NCBI GenBank assembly: GCA_003220495.1 | Contig: QHSP01000031.1 | Span: 23,895-87,894 of the forward strand | Origin: Candidatus Rokuibacteriota bacterium | Lineage (GTDB): Bacteria > Methylomirabilota > Methylomirabilia > Rokubacteriales > CSP1-6 | Direction: 5' to 3' | Length of the DNA stretch: 64,000 nucleotides | Notes under the pieces: generated by a model | Seen by the model: the letters and a program-made list of their open reading frames with translations, nothing else | Database searches by the model: none | What the model was told of the DNA's origin: nothing | Shown here: one piece after another, positions 34,783 through 42,724 of the stretch | Layout: each line of letters opens with the position of its first letter | How positions within the stretch are numbered: position 1 is the stretch's first letter | Position numbers and translations under genes: made by a program

Positions 34783-36308
34783 AAAAGGACATCTCGAGCC
34801 TTCGCTCGACCCTCGAATACCTGGAGGCCGCCGGCGAGCTGGTCACGACGGACGTCGAGGTCGATCCGCACCTCGAGGTCGCGGCGATCCAGAAGCGCTT
34901 CGACGGCGGCGCCGCGCTGCTCTTCAACAAGGTCAAGGGCTATCCGAACGCGCGCATCTGCAACAACATCTTCGCCAGCGCCGAGCGCATCGCCCGGCTC
35001 CTGGACCTCGACGATCCGCGAAAGCTCAAGCACAAGGTCGCCGACGCGCTGCGGGCTCCCCTGCCCCCGGTCGAGGTGAACGACGGGCCTTGCCAGGAAG
35101 TGGTCGTGACGAAGGACATCGACGTGTGGGACGTGATCCCGATGATCTCGCACTCGGACAGCGATCCCGGCCGCACCCTGGGCGCCGGCACCACGGTCGT
35201 GCGGGGCATGCATTTCTGGGGCGGCTCCCACATCGGCTACAACCGCATGAACTTCCGCGGGCCCGACTACTCGAGCTTCCAGATCTCGCCGGGCTCGCAC
35301 ATGGACCAGGTCGCGACCCACTGGTACCGCAAGGGTCCCATCCCCGTCACGATCAACATCGGGATCCCGCCGACCTGCACGATGATGGCGGGCTCTGGAT
35401 TCACGTACGTGATCCTGCCGCGCGGGTGCGACGAGCTCGGGGTGGCGGGCGCGCTCCAGGGTTATCCGGTCGAGCTCGTGCGCGCGCGGACGCAGGACGC
35501 CTGGTCGATCGCGAACGCGGAGTACGTCGTCGAGGGCTACATCGACACGACCCAGAAGGTCTGGGAGAGCCCGCTCGCCGAGAAGGACGACGCGCAGGGC
35601 GTTCATCCGTTCCACCCGGAGTGGTCGGGCTACATGGGCAAGTCGTATCGGACGTACAAGTTCCAGGCGACGGCGATCACGCACCGGGCCGACCGGCCGC
35701 TCTATTACGGGCTCATCGTCCACGGCATGGACGAGCACTTCATCGATGGCGTGGTGCGCGAAGCGTGCTTCCTCGAGCTCGCCGAGCGGATCGTGCCCGG
35801 CCTCTGCGTCGACACGCACATCCCCATGGGCATGACCGACTGGGGCGGCGTGATCTTCCAGGTCAAGAAGCGGCGCGCCCGCGACGAGGGCCTGCAGCGC
35901 AACATCCTGACGGCCGCGCTCTCGATCTCGCTGGGAGCGCGCCTCGGCATTGTCGTCGACGAGGACGTCGACATCTACAACATCGAGGACGTCCTGTGGG
36001 CGCTCACGACCCGCGTGAACCCCAAGGAGGACATCCTGACGATCTGTGAGGGCGGCTTCGGCCAGACCTTCCAGCCTGCCGAGCGCAGCTCGGCCGGCGA
36101 TCGCCAGTGGACGCAGAGCAACATCCGGTTCTCGGGCGCGCTGGGCATCGACGCGACGCGCCCGTTCATCTACAAGGACGCGTTCGAGCGGGCCCGCTAC
36201 AACGTCGAGGTCGTGGATCTCGCCAAGTTCTATTCGCCCGAGCAGATCGAGAAGGCGAAGGCCGGACAACGCGACTACGCCAAGTTTCTGGCGGAGCGCG
36301 GGATCTGA
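34779..36308 (+). CDS. UbiD-family prenylated-FMN decarboxylase
   Basis: 509 residues, full length for the UbiD family. These enzymes reversibly decarboxylate aromatic or alpha,beta-unsaturated acids with prenylated FMN. Family blocks include LEVAAIQKRFDGGAALLFNK, GGSHIGYNRMNFRGPDYSSF, INIGIPPTCTMMAGSGF and the late acidic cluster IVVDEDVDIYNIEDVLWALT. No UbiX-type prenyltransferase is in the window; it must be made elsewhere. The gene begins inside the phosphoesterase stop. The C-terminal 40 residues (FYSPEQIEKAKAGQRDYAKF) suggest the phenylphosphate/aromatic carboxylase-like branch. Confidence 0.92.
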   Translation: MKKDISSLRSTLEYLEAAGELVTTDVEVDPHLEVAAIQKRFDGGAALLFNKVKGYPNARICNNIFASAERIARLLDLDDPRKLKHKVADALRAPLPPVEVNDGPCQEVVVTKDIDVWDVIPMISHSDSDPGRTLGAGTTVVRGMHFWGGSHIGYNRMNFRGPDYSSFQISPGSHMDQVATHWYRKGPIPVTINIGIPPTCTMMAGSGFTYVILPRGCDELGVAGALQGYPVELVRARTQDAWSIANAEYVVEGYIDTTQKVWESPLAEKDDAQGVHPFHPEWSGYMGKSYRTYKFQATAITHRADRPLYYGLIVHGMDEHFIDGVVREACFLELAERIVPGLCVDTHIPMGMTDWGGVIFQVKKRRARDEGLQRNILTAALSISLGARLGIVVDEDVDIYNIEDVLWALTTRVNPKEDILTICEGGFGQTFQPAERSSAGDRQWTQSNIRFSGALGIDATRPFIYKDAFERARYNVEVVDLAKFYSPEQIEKAKAGQRDYAKFLAERGI

Positions 36309-36315
36309 CGACCGC

Positions 36316-37368
36316 TCAGGGCGTGCCGCGCGAGAAGAGAAAGGCCAGCTGGTCGTTGCCGCTCGCGAGGTGATAGGAGGCGAGCACCACCAGCACGAGG
36401 CCGATCGCGATCGGCGCCGCCGTCAGCCAGCGCGGCCGAGCCGAGTCCGCGACGCCGATATGCGGAATGGTCACCAGCACGGGCAGCTTGCTGAACGCCT
36501 GGAGCTCCTCGACCGAATGGAACGAGCCGTCGAGCCGCTCGGCCAGCAGCACCGCGAGCGCCGCCACTCCGAGGCCGAGGCCCGCGCCGAACAGAAAGAA
36601 CAAGAGACGCCGGGGCGCGACCGCGTGCCGCGCGGGGCCAGCCGGATCCAGGATCCTGAACTCCTCCCCCACCGCGGCGGTCGCCTTCGGCGAGCGCTCG
36701 AGCGCCGTGATCTCCGCCTTCAGTCGGATGACGTCCGGATGCTGAGCGGTGTAGACCTCCTGCATCTGCATCAATTCCTGGTTCAGCCGGGTGAGCCGGG
36801 CGCCGCTCGCCTGCCGCACCAGGATCTTCGCGTTCTCCTCGACGTAGAAGGCGGCCAGAACGTTCGCGACCCGCGCCACCGTCTCAGGATCGCGCGCGCG
36901 AAACGTGATGCCGAAGGCCACGGTGGTCGGACGCCCCGCGGGCTCGGCCCTCACGAGCTTCACCTGGATGTCGCGCCGTAACCGCTCGACCGCGCTCGCG
37001 TGCGCGCCCCACTCCCGGAGCTCGGGATAGAGATCGAACGATGCCATGAGCGCCATGAGCCGGGCCTGGCTCAGCACTTCCTGGCCGATCGTCTGCAGGC
37101 GAGTCTCGAGCTCGCCGGCGATCAGCGATTTCCCGCTTCCCTCCGTGGTTCCGGGATGCTCGACCAGCACCGTCGCCGTCGCGCGATAGATGTCGGGCAG
37201 CGACATCGCGATGGTCGCGACTCCGGCGAAGATCACGAGAAAGGCTATGGCCGCCAGCCACGCGTGGCGGCGTAAGGCGGTCAGCGCGCGCGTCGTCGCG
37301 CCGCCGCCGTCGTTGCGCGCCGCGCGGCTCACGAGCGTCTCGCCTGGCTCTCGCTGCGCCATGGCCAT
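36316..37368 (-). CDS. Wzz/GumC-type polysaccharide chain-length determinant
   Basis: 350 residues. An N-terminal membrane helix (about 35-55, HAWLAAIAFLVIFAGVATIAM) and a C-terminal one (about 318-338) bracket a periplasmic domain with coiled coil around 195-225 (RLTRLNQELMQMQEVYTAQH). The second helix is followed by a short tail and no tyrosine-kinase domain. A third hydrophobic stretch at about 246-266 (LLFFLFGAGLGLGVAALAVLL) is typical of GumC-like proteins. It regulates exopolysaccharide length together with the Wza-type protein encoded one base upstream. No glycosyltransferases are nearby. Confidence 0.86.
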   Translation of the reverse strand: MAMAQREPGETLVSRAARNDGGGATTRALTALRRHAWLAAIAFLVIFAGVATIAMSLPDIYRATATVLVEHPGTTEGSGKSLIAGELETRLQTIGQEVLSQARLMALMASFDLYPELREWGAHASAVERLRRDIQVKLVRAEPAGRPTTVAFGITFRARDPETVARVANVLAAFYVEENAKILVRQASGARLTRLNQELMQMQEVYTAQHPDVIRLKAEITALERSPKATAAVGEEFRILDPAGPARHAVAPRRLLFFLFGAGLGLGVAALAVLLAERLDGSFHSVEELQAFSKLPVLVTIPHIGVADSARPRWLTAAPIAIGLVLVVLASYHLASGNDQLAFLFSRGTP

Positions 37369-37369
37369 C

Positions 37370-37939
37370 TCAAGGCACGATCAGCGTGTCGCCGGGCCGG
37401 AGCAGGAAGGTCTCCAGCTGACCGTCGGAGACGACCTTGTCGTAGTCGCACGGAATCCGCGTCACCGTCGAGCCCTCCACGCGCAGGATCACCATCTTCG
37501 ATCGACGAGCAAAATCATTGAATCCTCCCGCGAGGGCGATGGCATCGAGGACGGACGCGCGGCTCCCGACGTCGTAGCGGCCGGGCTTCCGCACCTCGCC
37601 GAGCACCGCGACCTTGCGGCTGCGGATCTCCCGAACGATGACCGACACTTCCGGCGACGCGATGAACTTGGCCAGCCGCCTGGTCAGATCGGCCTTGAGC
37701 TGCTTGGGGGTGACACCGGCGGCCTGCACGTCGTCGAGCAGCGGCAGGGAGATCTTGCCGTCGGGTCGAACCGGAACCGTCCGGCTGAGGCCGGCGTTGT
37801 TCCACACGGTGACGTCGAGGATGTCCTCGGGGCCGATCGTGTACTCGTTCGTCGGAGCCGGCGGCGCGGCGAGGGAGCTTCCAGTCCCTAGCCCCAGCGC
37901 CGCCGCTGCGACCGCCGCACCCGCCCATCGCGTCCACAT
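37370..37939 (-). CDS. Wza-type polysaccharide export outer-membrane protein
   Basis: 189 residues from ATG 37939 with GGAGG upstream. The signal peptide ends near LAAPPAPT. The Poly_export domain begins with YTIGPEDILDVTVWNN and is followed by an SLBB-type domain (GEVRKPGRYDVGSRASVLDAIALAGGF). It is about half the length of E. coli Wza, so it probably forms only the periplasmic part of the channel. It is followed immediately by the Wzz/GumC gene, forming a two-gene unit. A hairpin lies in the upstream region at 38011-38034. Confidence 0.85.
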   Translation of the reverse strand: MWTRWAGAAVAAAALGLGTGSSLAAPPAPTNEYTIGPEDILDVTVWNNAGLSRTVPVRPDGKISLPLLDDVQAAGVTPKQLKADLTRRLAKFIASPEVSVIVREIRSRKVAVLGEVRKPGRYDVGSRASVLDAIALAGGFNDFARRSKMVILRVEGSTVTRIPCDYDKVVSDGQLETFLLRPGDTLIVP

Positions 37940-38010
37940 CGCCGCGCCTCCGCGAGACCCGTTCGCTACGGACTCATGGGTCCGATTGCCCAACCGCACT
38001 ACCACGATAG

Positions 38011-38034
38011 AGGTGGAACCCCGCTGGGTACCAC
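38011..38034. promoter_or_regulatory. Inverted repeat upstream of the Wza-like gene
   Basis: GTGG-A-ACCC, a 4-nt loop CGCT, and GGGT-A-CCAC form a near-perfect hairpin at 38013-38034 with one A/A mismatch. It sits about 75 bp before the Wza-like start in the divergent 289-bp region and could be an operator or leader hairpin. Otherwise this region shows no gene. Confidence 0.35.
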
Positions 38035-38144
38035 TCGGAGAATCCCCGATACGTCGGCGGAAATTCCCCGTAGCTGCCGGGCGCGCCCTTCCCAGAAATT
38101 CGTCGGGGTCGCGCGAACGATGAGTGCTGACGCTCACGGCCTCC

Positions 38145-38174
38145 TTGACGGCACGGTCGGCGCCGGAGCAGTAT
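38145..38174 (+). promoter_or_regulatory. Putative promoter for the LLM oxidoreductase gene
   Basis: TTGACG (38145-38150) and CAGTAT (38169-38174) with an 18-bp spacer precede the LLM gene start at 38229. A GGGAGAG ribosome site is present. The same CAGTATC -10 appears before UbiD. Confidence 0.4.
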
Positions 38175-38228
38175 CGCTCCCGGGCAGGCCGTAACAGCGA
38201 CCGGCTCCGGCCCGGGAAGGGAGAGCGC

Positions 38229-39275
38229 ATGGACTTCGGGATCTTCACGGAGCAGATACGGCGCGGGAGCAGTCAGGGCGAATGGTTCCGCGAGCTGCTC
38301 GAGCTCGCGGACGCGGGAGAGCAGTGGGGCCTCGACGTCGTATGGATGGCGGAGATGCTCGTCAACCCCGCCCGCTCGGTCCTATCGGCGCCGCTGCTGG
38401 TGGCGAGCTGGATCGTGGCCCGAACGCGCCGCCTGCGCGTGGGGACCGCCGTTCAGCTGTTGCCATTGAACCATCCGCTCCGCGTCGCCGGCGAGGTCGC
38501 GACGCTCGATCATCTGAGCCAGGGACGGTTCGACTTCGGGATCGGCCGCAGCGGCGGCCCGCGCGCGTACGACGCGCTCGGTGTCCCGTACGAGGAGAGT
38601 CAGGCGCGCTTCTTCGAAGCGCTGGAGATCATTCTCACGGCGTGGAAGGGCGAGCCCTTCAGCTACGAGGGCAAGTTCTATCGCTTCAGCGAAACGACGG
38701 TCACACCGCGCCCGCATCAGCAGCCGCATCCCCCGGTTCGGATGGCCGCGACGACCGCTGAAACGTTTCCCCAAGTCGGCCGGATGGGTTTATCGATCTT
38801 CGTGGGACTTCGCGGCATGGCCACCCCCGAGCTGGCCGTGCACGTGAAGCGCTACCGCGAAGCCTGGCGGGAAGCCGGCCATCCCGGCGACGGCGACGTG
38901 TGCCTGCGAATTCCCGTGTACGCCGCTCCCACCGAGAAGGCCGCGCTGGAAGAGCCGAAAGAGACGATCATGTACTACTTCCAGCGCCAGGCCGATCTGA
39001 CCCGCGCGCCGGTCGGACGCGCCGGCACCGGCCCGGCCGAGCGACGGATCACGCAGGCCAGGACGCTGTCGAGCCTCTCGTATCCCGAGATCCTCAGCAC
39101 CAAGGTCGCGTTCGGGACGGGCCCGGCGCTCGTGGATCGCTTCGCCCAGCTCCGGGAAGAGCTCAGCCTGAACGGCGTCGCGGCGGAGCTGAACCCCGGC
39201 GGGCTCCTGCCGATGGAGCAAGAGAAGCGCAGCCTCGAGCTCCTCACGCAGCAGGTGATGCCAAGGTTCAAATAA
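38229..39275 (+). CDS. LLM-class flavin/F420-dependent oxidoreductase
   Basis: 348 residues of the luciferase-like monooxygenase fold, an alpha/beta barrel using FMN or F420. The N-terminal MDFGIFTEQIRRG, then VWMAEMLVNPARSVLSAP, RLRVGTAVQLLPLNHPLRVA and RFDFGIGRSGGPRAYDALGV, are family-standard. The start ATG 38229 has GGGAGAG upstream; the frame open to 38124 is a shadow. A crotonase gene follows after 12 nt, and the two may be co-transcribed. Substrate and cofactor class are not determinable from sequence. Confidence 0.88.
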   Translation: MDFGIFTEQIRRGSSQGEWFRELLELADAGEQWGLDVVWMAEMLVNPARSVLSAPLLVASWIVARTRRLRVGTAVQLLPLNHPLRVAGEVATLDHLSQGRFDFGIGRSGGPRAYDALGVPYEESQARFFEALEIILTAWKGEPFSYEGKFYRFSETTVTPRPHQQPHPPVRMAATTAETFPQVGRMGLSIFVGLRGMATPELAVHVKRYREAWREAGHPGDGDVCLRIPVYAAPTEKAALEEPKETIMYYFQRQADLTRAPVGRAGTGPAERRITQARTLSSLSYPEILSTKVAFGTGPALVDRFAQLREELSLNGVAAELNPGGLLPMEQEKRSLELLTQQVMPRFK

Positions 39276-39287
39276 GGAGCGTTCCCG

Positions 39288-40094
39288 ATGGCCACCCGCG
39301 ACAACGGCGCCACGAAATTCGAGACCGTCCGCTACGAGCCCAAGGGCGCCATCTGCCACATCGTCCTGAACCGCCCGGAGAAGCTCAACGCCGCCACTGA
39401 TCAGCTCGTCGAAGAGGTCAACGACGCCCTCTTCGAGTTCGACGCCGATCCCGAGCTGAAGGTCGCGATCATCAGCGGCGCCGGTCGGGCCTTCTGCTCC
39501 GGCGCCGACGTGCGTCAGCGCCAGCTCCGCACACGTGAGGAGCTCAAGCGACTGGGCGGGCCCGCCGGCCGGCGCTCGCGCGAGAACGGCCTCGGCGACG
39601 CCGTCAACTGGAAGCCCGTGATCGCCGCGGTGCACGGCTACGCGCTCGGGCTCGGCTACTCGCTCTCTCAGTCCTGCGATCTGGTCGTGGCGGCCGCCGG
39701 CACGAAGTTCCAGATCCGCGAGGTGCAGCGCGGGCTCGCCAGCGGCCAGCACTGGGTGGCGACCTGGTTCTGGACGGGCAGCCGCTTCGCGAATGAGGTC
39801 GCCCTGACCGGCCGCATGTTCACCGCCGAAGAAGCGCTCCAGCATGGCATGGTGAACCGCGTGGTCCCCGCCGAGCAGACGATCGCCGCCGCCGAGGCGC
39901 TGGCCGCGGAGATCCTCGAGAACCCGCCGCTCGCGGTCCGCGCCAACGTGCGGGTCATGCGCTGGTTCGTCAACGAGATGCAGCGCCAGTCACGCATGTA
40001 CACCCAGGGACTCAGTCTGCACCTGAGCGAAGACTTCCAAGAATCCGCCCGCGCCTTCATCGAAAAGCGCAAGCCCACGTTCAGAGGCCGCTAA
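39288..40094 (+). CDS. Enoyl-CoA hydratase/isomerase (crotonase) family protein (1)
   Basis: 268 residues. The crotonase fold shows the oxyanion-hole sequence GRAFCSGAD and the helix HGYALGLGYSLSQSCDLVVAA. Two acidic residues corresponding to the hydratase Glu pair are kept (Glu in IREVQRGL and in ANEVALTG), so hydration is plausible. TAAGGAGCG precedes ATG 39288. It runs in the same direction as the LLM gene. Its stop is 2 bp from the left arm of a long inverted repeat, beyond which a second crotonase gene comes in from the other strand. Confidence 0.88.
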   Translation: MATRDNGATKFETVRYEPKGAICHIVLNRPEKLNAATDQLVEEVNDALFEFDADPELKVAIISGAGRAFCSGADVRQRQLRTREELKRLGGPAGRRSRENGLGDAVNWKPVIAAVHGYALGLGYSLSQSCDLVVAAAGTKFQIREVQRGLASGQHWVATWFWTGSRFANEVALTGRMFTAEEALQHGMVNRVVPAEQTIAAAEALAAEILENPPLAVRANVRVMRWFVNEMQRQSRMYTQGLSLHLSEDFQESARAFIEKRKPTFRGR

Positions 40095-40096
40095 GC

Positions 40097-40259
40097 GACC
40101 GTCCGACGGACGCCCGGGCGCGGGGGACCGGGGGGCGCGCGAGGCGGAGTGGGACCCCCTCGTCCCGTCCGCAGCTCGAAGAGCTGCGATTCGGGCGAGC
40201 GGGTGACGTAGCGTCGCGCGCCCCCCGGTCCCCCGCGCCCGGGCGTCCGTCGGACGGTC
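40097..40259. repeat. 163-bp foldback element with perfect 46-bp terminal inverted repeats
   Basis: Bases 40097-40142 and 40214-40259 are exact reverse complements over 46 bp. The 71-bp centre continues the symmetry imperfectly and ends in a perfect 7-bp stem (40171-40177/40181-40187) with a GAA loop, exactly at the centre. The element fills the whole gap between two convergent crotonases, from 2 bp after one stop into the stop codon of the other. No transposase, no repeat elsewhere in the window and no target duplication was found. It could be a MITE-like element or a bidirectional terminator/foldback RNA. Confidence 0.85.
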
Positions 40260-41073
40260 AGTCGGCGAACTGTGATGCGCGCCAGCGGAGGGCCGCGCCG
40301 AGTCCGTCTTTTTCCCGGATTTCGTCGAACTTCACGCCGACTTCGGTGCGGGCGGCGTAGACGGCCGCGAGAATGTCGAGGCCGGCGTTGATCGCGTTCC
40401 GGAATCCGGCCGACTCGGCGCCGCGGTTGATGGCGAGCTTGGTGCCCGCGAGCGCCTCGGGGGAGATCAAGGCCATCCGCCGCGCGAACTTCAGGGTCGC
40501 GGAGGCCAGCTCGGCTCTGGGGACGACGCGGTTCACCATCCCGTACTGGAGCGCGGTCTGCGCGTCGATCGGGTCGCCCAAGAACAGAAGCTCGCGGGCG
40601 CGCTTGAGGCCGATGATGAAGGGCATGACGAGCGCCGGGCCGACGTTCGAGAAGCGGATTTCCGGCTCGCCGAAGAGCGCATCGGCGGCGGCGATCGTGA
40701 GATCGCACATCATCACGAGCTCGCAGCCGCCCCCGAGGCAGTGGCCCTGGACTGAGGCGATCACCGGCTTCTTCATCTCCCAGGGTGTCATCTCGAGCTG
40801 GACGTCGTCGGTGAGCGATTCGTGCCACGCGAGCGCGTTCCCGCGCCGTTCCGCCCGGGCCGGGTTGGGCGCGATGTCGTAGCCGGCGCAGAAGCTCCGG
40901 CCCTCGGCGCGGAGGATCACGACGCTGGTGGCCGGGTCGCGGTCGGCTTCGTGGAAGCGCTCGACGAGCGTCTTCTTGAGATCGGCGCTGATGGCGTTGA
41001 GCTTCTCGGCTCGATTGAGCGAGACGATGCCGACGCGGCCGTCGGCGGCGTACGTCACGAGCGGCGTGGTCAT
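40258..41073 (-). CDS. Enoyl-CoA hydratase/isomerase (crotonase) family protein (2)
   Basis: 271 residues. It has the oxyanion-hole sequence GRSFCAGYD, helix QGHCLGGGCELVMMCDLTIAA, and both candidate catalytic Glu positions (FGEPEIRFS and ARELLFLG). It is divergent in sequence from the crotonase at 39288 but clearly the same superfamily. Its stop codon TGA lies within the right arm of the foldback repeat. The RsbW-like gene ends 10 nt upstream on the same strand, so transcription may continue from it. Confidence 0.9.
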   Translation of the reverse strand: MTTPLVTYAADGRVGIVSLNRAEKLNAISADLKKTLVERFHEADRDPATSVVILRAEGRSFCAGYDIAPNPARAERRGNALAWHESLTDDVQLEMTPWEMKKPVIASVQGHCLGGGCELVMMCDLTIAAADALFGEPEIRFSNVGPALVMPFIIGLKRARELLFLGDPIDAQTALQYGMVNRVVPRAELASATLKFARRMALISPEALAGTKLAINRGAESAGFRNAINAGLDILAAVYAARTEVGVKFDEIREKDGLGAALRWRASQFAD

Positions 41074-41083
41074 GGCGGGCTCC

Positions 41084-41527
41084 TCAGGAATCCGACGGTG
41101 TCGGGATCACGAGCGAGATGCGGTTCCTGCCTGCGACGTGCGCGTACTCGACGCGCTCGGCGATCGCGGCGACCAGGGCCACTCCCAGCCCACCCACCGG
41201 TCGCTCCTCGACCCCGAGGCTATCGTCGGGCACGCGGACTCGGGCGAACGGATCGTAGGGACGCGCCGTGTCCTCGTAGGTGACCGCGATCGAGCCGGGC
41301 TTGATCGCGAAGGCGAGATATACGGGCGCTTCGCTGTCGCTCCCGTAGCCGTGCACGACCGTGTTCGTGAAAAGCTCCTCGACGAGCAACGTCAGTCGAA
41401 GACACGCCTTGCGAGGCACCCCATTGACCGCGCAGATGTCGGCGATGAACTGCGCTACTGCGGGTAGGGTATCCCGACGGGCCGGGAAGGTCCGGTGGTG
41501 GTTTCCGGTATGAGCGTCGTGGCTCGT
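41084..41527 (-). CDS. RsbW/SpoIIAB-like anti-sigma (HATPase) protein
   Basis: About 147 residues counted from ACG 41527. GHKL ATPase motifs are seen: N-box LLVEELFTNTVVHG, G1 box with DTARPYDPF and G2 box GGLGVALV, as in the anti-sigma kinases of partner switching. No ATG, GTG or TTG is in frame between the domain and a TTG at 41698, which would overlap the divergent FecR gene. GGAGG lies 6 nt before the ACG, giving a family-typical length, so a rare ACG start (or a mutated ATG) is the best reading. Its partners are the STAS and SpoIIE genes nearby. Confidence 0.78.
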   Translation of the reverse strand, partial: TSHDAHTGNHHRTFPARRDTLPAVAQFIADICAVNGVPRKACLRLTLLVEELFTNTVVHGYGSDSEAPVYLAFAIKPGSIAVTYEDTARPYDPFARVRVPDDSLGVEERPVGGLGVALVAAIAERVEYAHVAGRNRISLVIPTPSDS

Positions 41528-41572
41528 GCGCGGCCTCCGGATCTCGGGAGATGTCGAGACCGACTCGGCTAC

Positions 41573-41651
41573 TATATATACATCGGGTTGCGCGTCGGGC
41601 GGCTGTGCATTCCGGAATAGGCCCGACGATTGCGAGGATATTGCGAGGATA
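41573..41651 (+). promoter_or_regulatory. AT-rich promoter region and tandem repeat before the FecR gene
   Basis: TATATATA at 41573-41580 is the most AT-rich run in this part. Bases 41630-41640 and 41641-41651 are perfect tandem copies of TTGCGAGGATA, each holding GAGG, directly before the AGGAGG site of the FecR gene (ATG 41665). The repeats may be a regulator site or duplicated ribosome-binding sequences. Confidence 0.4.
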
Positions 41652-41664
41652 TGAGGAGGGAGCC

Positions 41665-42114
41665 ATGAGATCCGCGTTGATTGCTCTGACCTTGCCAATG
41701 GTTCTGGCCTTCAGTGTCGCGGTCGCCGCGCAAGAGGCCGGACAGATCAAAGTCTCGAAGGGCTCGGCCCAGATCGAGCGCTCCGGTAAGAAGCTTCCCG
41801 CCACCGTCGGCCAGGTCGTGCACCAGGGCGACGTGGTGGTGACCGGCGCGGATGGCTCGGTCGGCATCACGTTCCGCGACAGCAGCCTGCTCTCGGTCGG
41901 TCCGGACAGCGTGCTCGCGATCGACCGCTTCGTCTTCGACTCGACGACCCACCAGGGCTCCTTTGACAGCTCACTGAAGCAGGGCACCCTCGCCGTCGTT
42001 TCCGGCAAGCTGGCCAAGCAGTCGCCCGAGGCGATGAAGGTCAAGACTCCGGCGGCGATTCTCGGCGTGCGCGGGACCGAGTTCCTTGTTCGCACCAGCC
42101 CGGCGAAAGACTGA
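41665..42114 (+). CDS. Secreted FecR-domain protein
   Basis: 149 residues. The signal peptide (hydrophobic 3-18, cleavage near AVA-AQ) is followed by a single FecR domain (about 25-140): GQIKVSKGSAQIERSGK, VHQGDVVVTGADGSVGITFRD, ILGVRGTEFLVRT. In sigma-FecI systems FecR carries a cytoplasmic anti-sigma segment; here that segment is absent and the protein is entirely exported. This lone form is often found beside CHASE2 and OmpA genes. ATG 41665 has AGGAGG. The OmpA-type gene overlaps its 3' end by 29 bases. Confidence 0.86.
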   Translation: MRSALIALTLPMVLAFSVAVAAQEAGQIKVSKGSAQIERSGKKLPATVGQVVHQGDVVVTGADGSVGITFRDSSLLSVGPDSVLAIDRFVFDSTTHQGSFDSSLKQGTLAVVSGKLAKQSPEAMKVKTPAAILGVRGTEFLVRTSPAKD

Positions 42115-42724
42115 TTCTCGGCCCGCCCGGGCGCGGAATCTCGTCTGGCTGGCGCCCCTCGCGCTGACCGCCCTGGTCGGCTGCGCCACCCGGAACGATC
42201 TGTACGTCCTGCTGCCCGGCAAGGACGGAAAGACCGGCGCCCTGATCGTCGAGAGCGAGGGCAAGAAGCAGACGCTCGACACACCGTATGCCGCGGCGCG
42301 CGTGAAGAACGTCGGCAGCGTCGAGGGCATCAAGAGCTCCGCGGCCGAGGTGAAACAGGACTTCGGTCCGGCGCTCCAGGCCCAGCCCAAGCGGCCGGTG
42401 TCCTTCTACCTGTACTTCCTGGCCGACACCGACGAGTTCGCGCCGGAGTCCAAGGCGCTCGTCAACAAGATCTTCGCCGAGATCGCCCGGCGGCCCGCGC
42501 CCGAGATCGCCATCATCGGCCACTCCGACCGCGTGGGCACCGTGCCGTACAACGACGCGCTCTCGCTCCGGCGCGCGGAGCGCTGCCGTGACGAGCTCTT
42601 GAAACTGGGCATTCCAAAAGTGAGGATCTCGATCGCGGGCCGCGGCTGGCGCGAGCCCGAGATCCCGACGGCCCAGGATGTGTCCGAGCCGCGGAACCGG
42701 CGCGTCGAGATCAGCGTCCGCTAG
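42086..42724 (+). CDS. OmpA-family lipoprotein (sensor-module partner)
   Basis: 212 residues from TTG 42086, inside the FecR gene. A lipoprotein signal is clear (LAPLALTALVGC, lipobox LVGC, Cys33). The OmpA-C domain runs from about 105, with YFLADTDEFAPESKALV, AIIGHSDRVGTVPYNDALSLRR and RRVEISV, and would bind peptidoglycan. A preceding region of about 65 residues is unassigned (YVLLPGKDGKTGALIVESEG). It converges on the CHASE2-SpoIIE gene with a 14-base overlap. The TTG start is the only one before the signal peptide. Confidence 0.85.
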   Translation: MFAPARRKTDSRPARARNLVWLAPLALTALVGCATRNDLYVLLPGKDGKTGALIVESEGKKQTLDTPYAAARVKNVGSVEGIKSSAAEVKQDFGPALQAQPKRPVSFYLYFLADTDEFAPESKALVNKIFAEIARRPAPEIAIIGHSDRVGTVPYNDALSLRRAERCRDELLKLGIPKVRISIAGRGWREPEIPTAQDVSEPRNRRVEISVR

